This document shows positions 44,718-54,561 of a DNA stretch of 64,000 nt, piece after piece (the first letter of the stretch is position 1; each line of letters begins with the position of its first letter). The notes below the pieces were generated by a model. The model ran no database searches. It saw only the letters and a program-made list of their open reading frames with translations, and was not told where the DNA came from. This stretch comes from Tenacibaculum aquimarinum (GTDB taxonomy: Bacteria > Bacteroidota > Bacteroidia > Flavobacteriales > Flavobacteriaceae): contig NZ_JAKGSC010000008.1 in assembly GCF_022478115.1 (NCBI RefSeq), forward strand, positions 1 through 64,000. Reading direction: 5' to 3'. A program made the position numbers and the translations under genes.

Positions 44718-45785
44718 TTAAAATCGATAGGTGATTGCATTTATATTCATACCAGCACCAACAGAAGCTAGTAAAATAACATCACCTTTTTTAACTTCTT
44801 GGTTTTCTATATTTCCTTTTAAAACCATGTCTAATAATGTTGGTACTGTTGCAACCGAACTATTACCTAGTTTATGAATGCTCATTGGCATAACACCTTC
44901 TGGTACAGGTTTTTTATATAATCTAAAAAAGCGTTTTATAATGGCTTCATCCATTTTTTCGTTTGCTTGATGAATAAAAATCTTCTTTACTTCATCTATA
45001 GAAACGCCACTTTTATCTAAAGCAATTTTCATTGCTTTGGGAACATTTGTTAATGCGAATTCGTAAATTTTACGACCATGCATTTTAATATATCTAACAT
45101 CTTTGTCTTTATTTTCATTGAAAGATTTTCCGAAGAATAAATAATAAGCTTCATCTTTTGCAAACGTTTGTGATGCGTGGCTTAAAATTCCGCTTTCAGA
45201 ATTTTCATCTGTAGCTTCAACGATACAAGCACCAGCTCCGTCACTATAAATCATAGAATCTCTATCATGTAAATCAACAACTCTAGAAAGTGTTTCTGCT
45301 CCAATAACTAAACATTTTTTAGCAATACCTGCTTTTATAAATGCTTGTGCTTGTATTATACCTTCAACCCAACCTGGGCAACCAAATAGAATGTCATAAG
45401 CAACACAATTAGGATTGTTTATGCGAAGTAAATGTTTAACACGTGTAGCTAAACTTGGTAAAATATCACTCTGTATAGTGTCTTTTTTAACGTCTCCAAA
45501 GTTATGCGCTAAAATAATGTAGTCTAAATCTTCTGGGTTTATTTGAGCATCTTCAATGGCTTTTTCAGCAGCAAAATATGCTAAATCAGACGCTGTAAAA
45601 TTATTTTCAGCATAACGTCTTTCTTCAATACCTGTTATTGTTTTAAACTTGTCAATTATTACAGTGTTTTCAGCATTAAAACTAGAACCATCTGCGTTTA
45701 GAAATTCACTCTTTGCAAACTTTACATTCTCTTTTTTTATTGTTGGTATGTAGGCTCCTGTACCTGTTATTTTTGCTGAAATCAT
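44718..45785 (-). CDS. 3-oxoacyl-ACP synthase III-like protein
   Basis: 355 residues, somewhat longer than standard FabH. A thiolase-fold condensing enzyme with a Cys-His-Asn triad: nucleophile in LFGCPGWVEGI (about residue 130), His in FIHQANEKMDEAI (about 273) and Asn in HKLGNSSVATVP (about 304). It may start fatty acid synthesis or make a specialised acyl product; the longer length and the GCPGW context suggest a FabH-like paralogue rather than the main FabH. It stands between guaA and the globin gene. Confidence 0.82.
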   Translation of the reverse strand: MISAKITGTGAYIPTIKKENVKFAKSEFLNADGSSFNAENTVIIDKFKTITGIEERRYAENNFTASDLAYFAAEKAIEDAQINPEDLDYIILAHNFGDVKKDTIQSDILPSLATRVKHLLRINNPNCVAYDILFGCPGWVEGIIQAQAFIKAGIAKKCLVIGAETLSRVVDLHDRDSMIYSDGAGACIVEATDENSESGILSHASQTFAKDEAYYLFFGKSFNENKDKDVRYIKMHGRKIYEFALTNVPKAMKIALDKSGVSIDEVKKIFIHQANEKMDEAIIKRFFRLYKKPVPEGVMPMSIHKLGNSSVATVPTLLDMVLKGNIENQEVKKGDVILLASVGAGMNINAITYRF

Positions 45786-45907
45786 TTATTACTTATTTAC
45801 AACATGCAATTTAGAAAATGATAAGATTATAGATTTACTATGCATGCATAATAATGGGAAGTTCAAATGAAAATTATTTAGTACTTAATATTAAAAAGTA
45901 AATGAAT

Positions 45908-46291
45908 CTAATTTTTATATAGATTCATCTTAAGCTTCATTACCATTGAAATAGAAGTCGCTCTTTCTTTCATTTTAGAAGTGTTTAAACCGATAAAATC
46001 AGTGTCAATTGTTTCAAATAAATACGACATCCAAATGGTAAAGTGCTTTTCCTTAAACGCAATAAAAGAATTTACATCTAAATGCTTTTTTAATACATTA
46101 TTAGAATATGTTATAGTATCAAAAAGAATATCATTCCAGAAATCTGTAATAATATCTATATGTTTTTCGAGGTTTTTGTTTTGTACAAAATTTTCAAAAA
46201 AAGGAAGCATTTCCCCATCATTTAATAGTTTTTCATAAAACTTAGAAATAATATGTTTAATGTCTTCCCTAGAAGTAATGTCTTTTTTCAT
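45908..46291 (-). CDS. Group III truncated hemoglobin
   Basis: 127 residues. The 2-over-2 globin pattern is seen in IISKFYEKLLNDGEMLPFF, then FWNDILFDTITYS and a distal half LKKHLDVNSFIAFKEKHF with the likely proximal (F8) histidine in KKH, followed by TIWMSYLFETIDTDFIG. This layout is that of group III truncated hemoglobins. Probable roles are oxygen or nitric oxide binding; no redox partner is nearby. The ATG abuts the cdd stop with no gap, so translation is likely coupled. Confidence 0.82.
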   Translation of the reverse strand: MKKDITSREDIKHIISKFYEKLLNDGEMLPFFENFVQNKNLEKHIDIITDFWNDILFDTITYSNNVLKKHLDVNSFIAFKEKHFTIWMSYLFETIDTDFIGLNTSKMKERATSISMVMKLKMNLYKN

Positions 46292-46774
46292 TTATAGGTA
46301 TGAGCTGTCAAAAGAGAAGGGTAGAAGTGAGAGTAACGATTCTGTTTTTACAATTTGACCAATTTCTCCCATAAAAATAATTTCTATAGGTTCTTTTTGA
46401 TTGATTTCATATTCAGACAAAGTTTGTCTACATGCTCCGCAAGGTCCAACAGGTTTATTTACTAAGTTCTCAGTAGATGCTGCTGTTATGACTATTTTTT
46501 TAACTTTCATATTTGGGAAATCAGAACCGGCTTTCCAGATTGCAACTCTTTCCGCGCACATTCCAGAAGGATACGCAGCACTTTCTTGATTGTTTCCTGA
46601 AATTATTTTTCCATTATCTAATAATAAGGCTGCGCCAACTTTAAATTTTGAATAAGGAGCGTAGGCTTTTTTTCTAGCTTCAATTGCATTGTTCATTAAG
46701 TTTTGCTCTTCTGATGAAAGTTCCGAAACTGAATCAAAAATAGTTGCAGAAGTTTGTATGTCAATTTTCTTCAT
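46292..46774 (-). CDS. cdd: Cytidine deaminase
   Basis: 160 residues. Deaminates cytidine/deoxycytidine to uridine in pyrimidine salvage. Zinc ligands are in MCAERVAIW (with catalytic Glu) and GPCGACRQTLSEY. The first 30 residues extend beyond the minimal enzyme. Directly followed by the truncated globin gene. Upstream lies the porV terminator, so it has its own promoter. Confidence 0.95.
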   Translation of the reverse strand: MKKIDIQTSATIFDSVSELSSEEQNLMNNAIEARKKAYAPYSKFKVGAALLLDNGKIISGNNQESAAYPSGMCAERVAIWKAGSDFPNMKVKKIVITAASTENLVNKPVGPCGACRQTLSEYEINQKEPIEIIFMGEIGQIVKTESLLSLLPFSFDSSYL

Positions 46775-46792
46775 AAAAGTATTTTAGTCAAA

Positions 46793-46820
46793 AAAAGCAG
46801 TCAATTTATCGACTGCTTTT
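46793..46820 (-). terminator. Terminator after porV
   Basis: A perfect 10-bp stem (46793-46802, AAAAGCAGTC, with 46811-46820) and an 8-base loop; on the minus strand a U7 tract follows. It lies 31 bases past the porV stop. Confidence 0.85.
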
Positions 46821-46850
46821 AATTTATGGATACTAATTTAGTATTATTTT

Positions 46851-47900
46851 TTAATAATCGTCATAAATTTCACCAAAATCAAATGCTAAAGAGAAACGTA
46901 AAGTATTTTCTAAAGGATTATTAATGTCTGATGCATTTATTAAGTAGGATAAGTCTACCGTAAAAGCTCTGGCTTCAAAACCTGCTCCTAAGGTAAAGAA
47001 TTGTCTGTTTCCGTTTTCTTCACTTTCATTAAAGTAACCTGCTCTAAGTGCAAAAGCGTTATTGTACATATATTCTGCACCTAATGCCCAAGTTGGTGTA
47101 GGGTTTTCAAAAGAACTAAACATACCTTCAAACCAACCTTTGTCTGAGTTTGAATCTTCAGGAACTAATAATTTAGTAAATTCTAAATTTAAACCAAGAG
47201 TGTTGTAATCATCAAAAATAAAATCGAAACCACCACCTAACTTTAAGTTTGTAGGAATAAAGTTTTCGTCTCCTGGAGTATAAGCAACTTTAGGACCAAT
47301 GTTTGCAATGTTAAAACCTAATCTATAACGTCCATTAAATGTTCCGTAGTTTTCTTCAGTAGAGCGGTAGTAACCAGAAATATCTACTGCAAAAGTGTTT
47401 ATTGCTTCAAAATCATCATCAATATCATAGTTAGAGTTTATGTATTTTAAACCAACTCCCATAGAGAAGCCTTCGCTTAACTTTAAAGAATAATATCCTG
47501 AAATAGCAAGTTCACTAGGTTTTTTAAATCCGTTTGGTAAACCATCGTTTGTAGTTAAGTTAATTTCACCTAAAGAAAAATATTTTAAATCTACTCCCCA
47601 AGCTTGGTTTTCGCTGAATCTATTTACTACAGATATGTTTCCAACAAAAATATCATCTGTTAAATTACGTAACCAAGGTACGTAGTTTGCCCCAATACTT
47701 AATTGATTTTCATTAAATGCAATTTTAGATGGGTTATGGAATAAAGAAAACGCATCAGAAGATGTAGCTACACCAATATCTCCCATACCACCAGCTCTTG
47801 CGTCGGCAGGAATTAATAAAAAAGGTGTTGCTGTTGTTGTTTGTGCTTTAGCGTTAAAGGCTAAACATAAAACAAAAAATAATAGTGTGAATTTTTTCAT
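46851..47900 (-). CDS. porV: Type IX secretion outer-membrane protein PorV
   Basis: 349 residues with a signal peptide ending near residue 19 (FNAKAQ) and a FadL-like beta-barrel. The N-terminal plug ATPFLLIPADARAGGMGDIG and DAFSLFHNPSKIAF are diagnostic of PorV. It shuttles type IX cargo from the translocon to the PorU sortase on the cell surface. It lies 44 bases downstream of porU, with its own promoter-like box in that gap. Confidence 0.95.
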   Translation of the reverse strand: MKKFTLLFFVLCLAFNAKAQTTTATPFLLIPADARAGGMGDIGVATSSDAFSLFHNPSKIAFNENQLSIGANYVPWLRNLTDDIFVGNISVVNRFSENQAWGVDLKYFSLGEINLTTNDGLPNGFKKPSELAISGYYSLKLSEGFSMGVGLKYINSNYDIDDDFEAINTFAVDISGYYRSTEENYGTFNGRYRLGFNIANIGPKVAYTPGDENFIPTNLKLGGGFDFIFDDYNTLGLNLEFTKLLVPEDSNSDKGWFEGMFSSFENPTPTWALGAEYMYNNAFALRAGYFNESEENGNRQFFTLGAGFEARAFTVDLSYLINASDINNPLENTLRFSLAFDFGEIYDDY

Positions 47901-47931
47901 TATTTTAGTTGAAGTAATTTAATAAGTTTGA

Positions 47932-47939
47932 CAAATATA
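47932..47939 (-). promoter_or_regulatory. Candidate -7 element for porV
   Basis: CAAATATA reads TATATTTG on the minus strand, 32 bases before the porV start codon, between porU and porV. It would allow porV to be made in excess of porU. Confidence 0.55.
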
Positions 47940-47944
47940 AGGTT

Positions 47945-50900
47945 TTATTGAAGTATAACTAATTTTTCGTATTTTTCTGATACTAGATTACTTATGGTTG
48001 CTTTTACTTTTAGTTTATATACATAAACTCCTTTTCCAATTTTATTACCAAAATCATCTAAACCATTCCAAGTAATACTTCGCGATAAACCGCCTGTTGT
48101 TTGTACATTTTGATTTATAGTTTTTATTAATTTACCAGAAACTGTAAAAATCTGTACTTGTACTTCTAATGGTTCATTAGGTTTATTGTGATTAAACCAA
48201 AATTCGGTATAATTGACAAATGGGTTTGGATAGTTTAAGACATTTTCTAAAAGTAAACTAGTATCACTAACAACCACAAAGTTTAACGTTGCTTCTGAAG
48301 AATTATTGTAAGTGTCCCAAGCTTTTAATGTAATTGTATGTGGACCAACTGCTAAGTCTCTTAATTTATAGTTTACAACACCGTTTGTAAAGTCATTTAA
48401 TTCAGTTTGATAAAAGTCGTTAAGAATAAAAGGATTTGCTTGGTCTCCATCTAAAATTGCAACAATATCATGATCTATAGCAGTAATAGAAGTGTTTATA
48501 CCGCTAGGATCTGCTAATTTAGCAATAAAGTTTGGTGATGAATTTGTGTTTCCCCCATCAATAAAAGACTCATCATTCATAAAAAGTTGAATTTCTGGAC
48601 CAACGGTATCTTCTGGAGCATCAGGATTTATTCCACCAACAACTACATCAAAATTTGCACCTGTTTTATCTATTTCTTGATTTTCAGCATAAAAAGATAA
48701 TTTTCCTTTTCCGTAGGCAATTTTAACATCTCTAGGGACAATAAATTCGAACTGAAAAGTACCATTTTCTACAGTTGATTTACCTCTAAATAATTTACTT
48801 TCTTGAGAATCAAATGGCATTATAATACCAAAATTGTCATTGTCTAGAGTTTCCTTAATTACGGGTTTATCATAAACGGTAGCACTTACAGTACCATTAA
48901 AGTCTGTTAAAGTTATATCATTATTATCTGTTACAACACCTTCAAAAGTTACGCGAGATAGTGCTTTTAATGTGTCTAAAGATTGTGTTACATCTATACC
49001 ATTCATTTTTGTGATTTTAATGTTTGGCTTAGGAACAGCAAGTTTCATTGCTGGATCTCCAATGTTGTAAATAAAGAATTTTTGACGACTACTTGTATTG
49101 TTTTTTGTTTTAAGTAATGCTTGTGAAATAGTTAATTCTTCCTGATTAAATGCTAATAAAACTTTAACTAATTCTTGGTTAAATGTTTGTCCAACGTTAA
49201 TAAAAATTTCTCTAGTAGTTGTAATTAAACTTGCTACACCTCCACTTTTTTTCCAAAAAATACGTTCACCTGCTGTAAGCCTTAGTGGGTTATCGAATCT
49301 TGTAAAATCACATGTAACAGTTACAAATAGGGGCGAAAAATTATTGTTTAAAGCTTCAATTTCTGCAATGGTTAAAATTCTTTCAGCTGCAAGACCATCT
49401 TCACCACCGTGTCCAAAATAATTATAGACTAACGTTCCTCTTTCGAAAGAGTTTAAAAGATTAGTGTTTACATCAGGGTAACGCTCACCACCAGAGCTGT
49501 TTTGTTGTACAAATGCATCTGCATAAATTTTTGTTACATTTAAATCGGGTCTATTTACCTTAATAGAATCTGCAATTTCTTCCATTCCTTGTTCAATAGT
49601 TTCTTCACCTCTACTGTCAATATCATCTGCCATAAGGGTAATACTGTTTCTCCAGTCTCCTAGTTTATCAGTTTGGTAGTAACTTAAAATTTTATCAACA
49701 ACATCTGTAGCTTGTTGTGTTGTATGCACAGGAATTCTAGATGTAGCAATATCTAAAGTGTGAAATGACTGCATATTACCTTCTGTGTCTTCTAACATGG
49801 CGAAGTAGTCGTCTGTTACAAAGGAAGTTGCGAGGTTAAACCCGTTTCCTTGGTCTCTATTTGCTAGATAAACGGGAACAATATTGGTGTTGTTTACGAT
49901 TCGATCTTTATAGTCATAAGAGGCATCTCCAAAGAAGCATACAAATTGTAGTTTTTTATCTGGAGCTGTATTGTTGTCAAATAGATGTTTTAAAAAGTCT
50001 CTTATAGCAGTAATATCTGGTGATCCTGAGCCAAACTCGTTATATATTTCATCTAACAAAATTACTTTTGTAGTTAAATTAGAGTTTTCTTGATGATATG
50101 TTGTTAAGCGAGAAGCTTGATTCTCAAATTCTTTAGTTGTAATTACTATATAATTAATGTCTTGTAGGCTATGTAAGTTTTGATTTTCTATAACTGAATT
50201 CTCAAGAACTTCAGGAGTATAATAGTCATTTTCATTAAGAACTATATACTCATTTAAATTACCACCATTTGCTTTAAAATTGAAAGAGCTTCCCGTAGTT
50301 TGGTTTTGTATGTTTTTTGGGGTGATAAAATCTGTTACATCCCAAACCTGATATATAGATGCAGCGTTTTGTAGTTCAAATTCAACAATACCTGCGCTAT
50401 TTTCTTGCTCAAAACTTCTAAAAGAAAATTGAAAGTCATCAGAAATTAATTCCTTTTTTCCAATAATTTCTATATAATCTAAATAACCATTTGCAGATGG
50501 ATTTCCATTATTATTAAACTGTATATTTACATCAATTGTGTTTGCTGAGTTTATAAAGCTATTTGTTCTTTCAATTGCATATCCCTTTGTTAAGGAATTT
50601 GTGTTTACTTGTGGGTAATTAATGGTAAAGTTATTACTCCCATTTACTGAAGCAATAAAAGAACTCGGCGAATTAGAGACTGTTGCTCCTCGAAACCTAA
50701 TTGTTAATTCTGAATTAGGAGTAGCATTTGGGAACGGAATTGTAAAATTTTGGTTGTCTTCGACACTAAAATCTTCTCCATACCAATCTTGACCAATAGC
50801 AAATATATTTACATCCTCTTTTTCGTAAAAGATAAAATCGTCAAAAGAAGTAATTTGTAAAGTGGAGTTTGTAGAAATTTCATTTGCATTTGTTATTCTT

Positions 50901-51343
50901 TTTCCAAGGCCATTATCAACAGTAATAAAATAATATGCTTTGTCAGAATATATATTTTGCCTGTGATTAGCGGTGTTGTCTGCGCTATTTATAATCCAAT
51001 CGTGTGGGCCTTTGGCATAAAATAATATGTAATCATCAGTGTTAAAAGTACCATCATCTTCACCTGAAACAAAAATAGCATTCTCTTGTAGATCATTATA
51101 TCTGAAGCCGCTGTTTAAATTAGGTAATAAACTACCACCATTACCAAATATTTTAATGTTTTTTGGGTTAATATTATTAGGGTTCATTCCAATTTTTTGC
51201 AGTAAGGTTCTATCAATTTTAAAAACTCCTGTGGTGTCAACAGCAAACTTATACCAAGTTCCATTAGATAAGTTTGAGTCAGAAACTTGAGAAAAGCAAG
51301 TAAAAGAGAATAATGCGAAAAAAAGAAATAGTAGTTTTTTCAT
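47945..51343 (-). CDS. porU: Type IX secretion sortase PorU
   Basis: 1132 residues with a Sec signal peptide (cleavage after FTCFSQ). PorU removes the C-terminal domain of type IX cargo and attaches the protein to the surface. It is a gingipain-family (C25) cysteine protease: catalytic His in NYFGHGGEDGL near residue 642 and Cys in TVTCDFTRF near residue 676. The C-terminus carries its own FlgD-like/type IX-type domain (NYPNPFVNYTEF, TWNGLDDFGNKIGKGVYVY). The porU-porV order and divergent gldJ are a conserved Bacteroidota arrangement. Confidence 0.95.
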   Translation of the reverse strand: MKKLLFLFFALFSFTCFSQVSDSNLSNGTWYKFAVDTTGVFKIDRTLLQKIGMNPNNINPKNIKIFGNGGSLLPNLNSGFRYNDLQENAIFVSGEDDGTFNTDDYILFYAKGPHDWIINSADNTANHRQNIYSDKAYYFITVDNGLGKRITNANEISTNSTLQITSFDDFIFYEKEDVNIFAIGQDWYGEDFSVEDNQNFTIPFPNATPNSELTIRFRGATVSNSPSSFIASVNGSNNFTINYPQVNTNSLTKGYAIERTNSFINSANTIDVNIQFNNNGNPSANGYLDYIEIIGKKELISDDFQFSFRSFEQENSAGIVEFELQNAASIYQVWDVTDFITPKNIQNQTTGSSFNFKANGGNLNEYIVLNENDYYTPEVLENSVIENQNLHSLQDINYIVITTKEFENQASRLTTYHQENSNLTTKVILLDEIYNEFGSGSPDITAIRDFLKHLFDNNTAPDKKLQFVCFFGDASYDYKDRIVNNTNIVPVYLANRDQGNGFNLATSFVTDDYFAMLEDTEGNMQSFHTLDIATSRIPVHTTQQATDVVDKILSYYQTDKLGDWRNSITLMADDIDSRGEETIEQGMEEIADSIKVNRPDLNVTKIYADAFVQQNSSGGERYPDVNTNLLNSFERGTLVYNYFGHGGEDGLAAERILTIAEIEALNNNFSPLFVTVTCDFTRFDNPLRLTAGERIFWKKSGGVASLITTTREIFINVGQTFNQELVKVLLAFNQEELTISQALLKTKNNTSSRQKFFIYNIGDPAMKLAVPKPNIKITKMNGIDVTQSLDTLKALSRVTFEGVVTDNNDITLTDFNGTVSATVYDKPVIKETLDNDNFGIIMPFDSQESKLFRGKSTVENGTFQFEFIVPRDVKIAYGKGKLSFYAENQEIDKTGANFDVVVGGINPDAPEDTVGPEIQLFMNDESFIDGGNTNSSPNFIAKLADPSGINTSITAIDHDIVAILDGDQANPFILNDFYQTELNDFTNGVVNYKLRDLAVGPHTITLKAWDTYNNSSEATLNFVVVSDTSLLLENVLNYPNPFVNYTEFWFNHNKPNEPLEVQVQIFTVSGKLIKTINQNVQTTGGLSRSITWNGLDDFGNKIGKGVYVYKLKVKATISNLVSEKYEKLVILQ

Positions 51344-51534
51344 ATTTTTAGTTTAAATAACGCATTTTTATATGAGTTATTTTAGCTTTTGCAAGAATAA
51401 ATATAATAAAGCAGAAAAACAATCGTTAAAGTTAAGGTTGTTGTAATTATAAAATAAATAAATTTCTTGTTTGCAATAAGAATTATTGTAAATTGCGAAA
51501 CTCAAAATTAAGATTTTTTAGATTAAAAAGATAC

Positions 51535-53238
51535 ATGAAAAACGTATTAAAATTATTTAGTTTACTAGTAGTTATTAGTTTTATTACTAGTTGTAGAAGT
51601 AGTAGGGATTCAAATAAATCTTCTTTAACAGGTTGGAATTTTAATGACCCAAGTTATGGAGGTTATTTAAAAGGAAAGCATAAAGAAGGTAATAAAGTGC
51701 CTGGAGGAATGGTTCATATTGAAGGTGGTACTTTTACTATGGGTATGGTTCAAGACGATGTTATGTTCGATTGGAATACAACACCAAGGCAAATGCATGT
51801 AAGGTCTTTTTATTTAGACGAAACAGAGGTTACTAACGCTGAGTATGGATTATTTGTTCAATATATAAAAGATATTTATCCACCAGAAGAAGATAACTTT
51901 AAACATATTTATAATTCAGTTTTACCAGATACTCTTGTTTGGAGACAAGGTTTAGGTAATACAGAATTACTTTCAGAAAGTTATTTTCGTCACCCAGCAT
52001 ATTCAGAATATCCAGTTGTTGGAGTTAGTTGGACGCAGGCCAACCAATATTGTAAATGGAGAACTAACGCTGTCAATTTAAAAGTATTAATGGATAAAGG
52101 TGTTATGAAAAACATTTTTAAAGAAGATCCAGACTCTATAAAGTTCAAAGGTAAAAATAGTTTTGATACTGATGCTTATTTAGCAGACCCATATGCTTTA
52201 TTTGATGGAGATACAGCAAAAGTATATGATAGAGGTTTACCTGTAACAAGAAGAAGAGGAGAAGCAAGACCATCAAGAGATAAGTTTAGTGGTCGTCAAG
52301 TTTCTTCGTCAGACGGTATTTTAGCTCAGAAATTTAGGTTGCCAACAGAAGCAGAATGGGAGTTTGCAGCTAAAGCAACTTTTGAAAATAGAGAATACAA
52401 TAATGTTCGTGGGCGTAAAAAATATGCTTGGGATGGTAAGTATACTAGAGATAAAAGTAGAAGATATAGAGGTGATCAATTAGCTAACTTTAAACAAGGT
52501 CAAGGTAATTATAGTGGTATTGCTGGTTGGAGTAGTGATGGATCTGATATTCCTATTAAAGTAAAATCTTATCCGCCAAATGCATTTGGTTTATATGATA
52601 TGTCTGGTAATGTTGCAGAATGGGTTGCGGATGTTTATCGTCCAATTGTAGATTCTGAAGCAAATGATTTTAATTATTTTAGAGGTAATATTTTTACTAA
52701 AAAGATGATTGACGAAGAAGGTAAAGTTGTTATAGTTGGTGATGGAGAAGTAGAATATGATACTTTAGCAAACGGAAGAATTGTTCCTAAAAATTTACCT
52801 GGAAGCGTTAAGTTTATCCCAGTAACAAAGGACCAAACTTTTATGAGAAGAAACTATAAAAATGCAGATAACGTAAGTCTTAGAGATGGAGATAAAGGTT
52901 CTTCAAAGTTTTATGAACAAGACGAAGATCAGGTATCTGGAAACTCAAGAATGTATAACTCACCAGTAAGGCCACAGGCCGAAAGAGATTCTTTAGGAAA
53001 TGTATCTCAAGATGATATTTATAAATACGACGCAAAAAGAAGAACAACTTTAATTAGTGATCAATCTCGTGTGTTTAAAGGTGGTTCTTGGGCAGATAGA
53101 GAGTATTGGTTAGATCCAGCACAGCGTAGGTATTATCCAGAATATATGGCAACAAACTATATTGGATTTAGATGTGCAACAGACAAAGTAGGTCCTATGA
53201 CATTTAAAAAACGTAAAAAAAGAGCACCACAATACTAA
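51535..53238 (+). CDS. gldJ: Gliding motility lipoprotein GldJ
   Basis: 567 residues from the ATG at 51535; the TTG at 51493 in the same frame would put a non-signal stretch before the lipoprotein signal. Lipobox FITSC (Cys about 19) is followed by an SUMF1/formylglycine-generating-enzyme-like fold: MVHIEGGTFTMGMVQDD, FYLDETEVTNAEY, RLPTEAEWEFAAKA and the C-terminal FKGGSWADREYW...GFRCA. GldJ is needed for gliding and for stability of the GldK/type IX machinery. Divergent from porU. Confidence 0.95.
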   Translation: MKNVLKLFSLLVVISFITSCRSSRDSNKSSLTGWNFNDPSYGGYLKGKHKEGNKVPGGMVHIEGGTFTMGMVQDDVMFDWNTTPRQMHVRSFYLDETEVTNAEYGLFVQYIKDIYPPEEDNFKHIYNSVLPDTLVWRQGLGNTELLSESYFRHPAYSEYPVVGVSWTQANQYCKWRTNAVNLKVLMDKGVMKNIFKEDPDSIKFKGKNSFDTDAYLADPYALFDGDTAKVYDRGLPVTRRRGEARPSRDKFSGRQVSSSDGILAQKFRLPTEAEWEFAAKATFENREYNNVRGRKKYAWDGKYTRDKSRRYRGDQLANFKQGQGNYSGIAGWSSDGSDIPIKVKSYPPNAFGLYDMSGNVAEWVADVYRPIVDSEANDFNYFRGNIFTKKMIDEEGKVVIVGDGEVEYDTLANGRIVPKNLPGSVKFIPVTKDQTFMRRNYKNADNVSLRDGDKGSSKFYEQDEDQVSGNSRMYNSPVRPQAERDSLGNVSQDDIYKYDAKRRTTLISDQSRVFKGGSWADREYWLDPAQRRYYPEYMATNYIGFRCATDKVGPMTFKKRKKRAPQY

Positions 53239-53260
53239 TAATATTGATTAAAAATATTAC

Positions 53261-53294
53261 AAACCTCGTTGGATTTTTCAACGAGGTTTTTTTA
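53261..53294 (+). terminator. Terminator between gldJ and murF
   Basis: A perfect 11-bp stem (53261-53271, AAACCTCGTTG, with 53279-53289), a 7-base loop and a T run. It makes a murF start at 53269 impossible in practice and supports the ATG at 53305. Confidence 0.88.
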
Positions 53295-53304
53295 TCTTTC
53301 AAAA

Positions 53305-54561
53305 ATGAAAATTGAAGAATTATACAAACTCTATAGTCAACATTATTTAGTTGATACAGATACTAGAAAAATAAGAGAAAATACTTTGTTTTTTGCTTTA
53401 AAGGGCGAGAATTTTAATGGTAACAAATTTGCAGAAGAAGCGCTAAAAAAAGGTGCTTTATTTAGTATTGTTGATGAAGTTGAATTTCAAACTTCAAAAA
53501 ATATTATTTTAGTTGATAATGTTTTAAAAACACTACAAGAACTTGCAAATTATCACAGAAGACAATTAAGTATTCCTATACTAGCATTAACAGGGAGTAA
53601 TGGAAAAACGACAACCAAAGAACTTATAAATGCTGTTCTAAGCCAGCAATATGAGACTTCAGCTACACTTGGTAACTTAAACAACCATATAGGAGTTCCT
53701 TTAACCTTACTTTCTATGGATAATAATACTGAAATAGGTATTGTAGAAATGGGAGCAAATCATCCTAAAGAAATTGAGTTTTTAAGTAAAATTGTTGAGC
53801 CAGATTTTGGTTACATAACTAATTTTGGAAAAGCACACTTAGAGGGTTTTGGGAGTTTAGAAGGAGTAATTGATGCTAAATCTGAATTGTATGATTTTTT
53901 AAACAAAAATAATAAAACGGTTTTTGTTAATTCAAAAGATGAAATTCAACTTAAAAAAACAAATAAGATGATTCGTATTTTGTTTGATGAAAGTATTGAG
54001 TTTTTAGAGGTGAATCCTTTTGTTAAATTATCATTTCATAAAGTAGATATTCAAAGTAATTTAATTGGTGCCTATAACTTTAATAATATAGCTGCAGCGA
54101 TCACAATCGGTGAATACTTTAATATTTCTTTTGAAAAGATTAAAAGTGCTATAGAAAACTACGTTTCTAAAAATAATAGATCTCAAATTATAGAAAAATT
54201 TTCAAATAAAATTATTTTAGACGCTTATAATGCTAACCCAACAAGTATGAAAGCTGCGATAGAAAGTTTTAATATACTTAATGCTACTAAAAAAACAGTA
54301 ATACTTGGAGATATGTTTGAACTTGGAAAAACGAGCTTAGAAGAGCACCAAAGTATTGCAGATTTAGTTGCTTCTTTTTACTTTAATAATGTGTTTTTAA
54401 TAGGTGAAAATTTCTGTAAAACGGAAACAAATAGTCACCAATTTAAATCTTTTGAAGACTTAAAGGAGTATCTCTCTAAAAATAATATAGATAATAGCTC
54501 TATCCTTATAAAAGGTTCTCGTGGTATGGCTTTAGAAAGAATAGTAGCTTGTATTAGTTAA
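53305..54561 (+). CDS. murF: UDP-N-acetylmuramoyl-tripeptide:D-Ala-D-Ala ligase
   Basis: 418 residues from the ATG at 53305. Adds D-Ala-D-Ala to the peptidoglycan precursor in the cytoplasm. Mur ligase P loop ALTGSNGKTTTKELI near residue 95, then LGNLNNHIGVPLTLL (MurF-specific), GIVEMGANHPKEIEFL and the C-terminal LDAYNANPTSMKAAIESF with ILGDMFELG. The upstream frame runs into the gldJ terminator. Its last eight bases overlap the convergent gene on the other strand. Confidence 0.95.
   Translation: MKIEELYKLYSQHYLVDTDTRKIRENTLFFALKGENFNGNKFAEEALKKGALFSIVDEVEFQTSKNIILVDNVLKTLQELANYHRRQLSIPILALTGSNGKTTTKELINAVLSQQYETSATLGNLNNHIGVPLTLLSMDNNTEIGIVEMGANHPKEIEFLSKIVEPDFGYITNFGKAHLEGFGSLEGVIDAKSELYDFLNKNNKTVFVNSKDEIQLKKTNKMIRILFDESIEFLEVNPFVKLSFHKVDIQSNLIGAYNFNNIAAAITIGEYFNISFEKIKSAIENYVSKNNRSQIIEKFSNKIILDAYNANPTSMKAAIESFNILNATKKTVILGDMFELGKTSLEEHQSIADLVASFYFNNVFLIGENFCKTETNSHQFKSFEDLKEYLSKNNIDNSSILIKGSRGMALERIVACIS

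Noticed and set aside
44701..44726. Hairpin CGATTTT/AAAATCG near the end of the KAS III-like gene
   Set aside because: Only seven base pairs, very AT-rich and overlapping the coding end; too weak to call a terminator.
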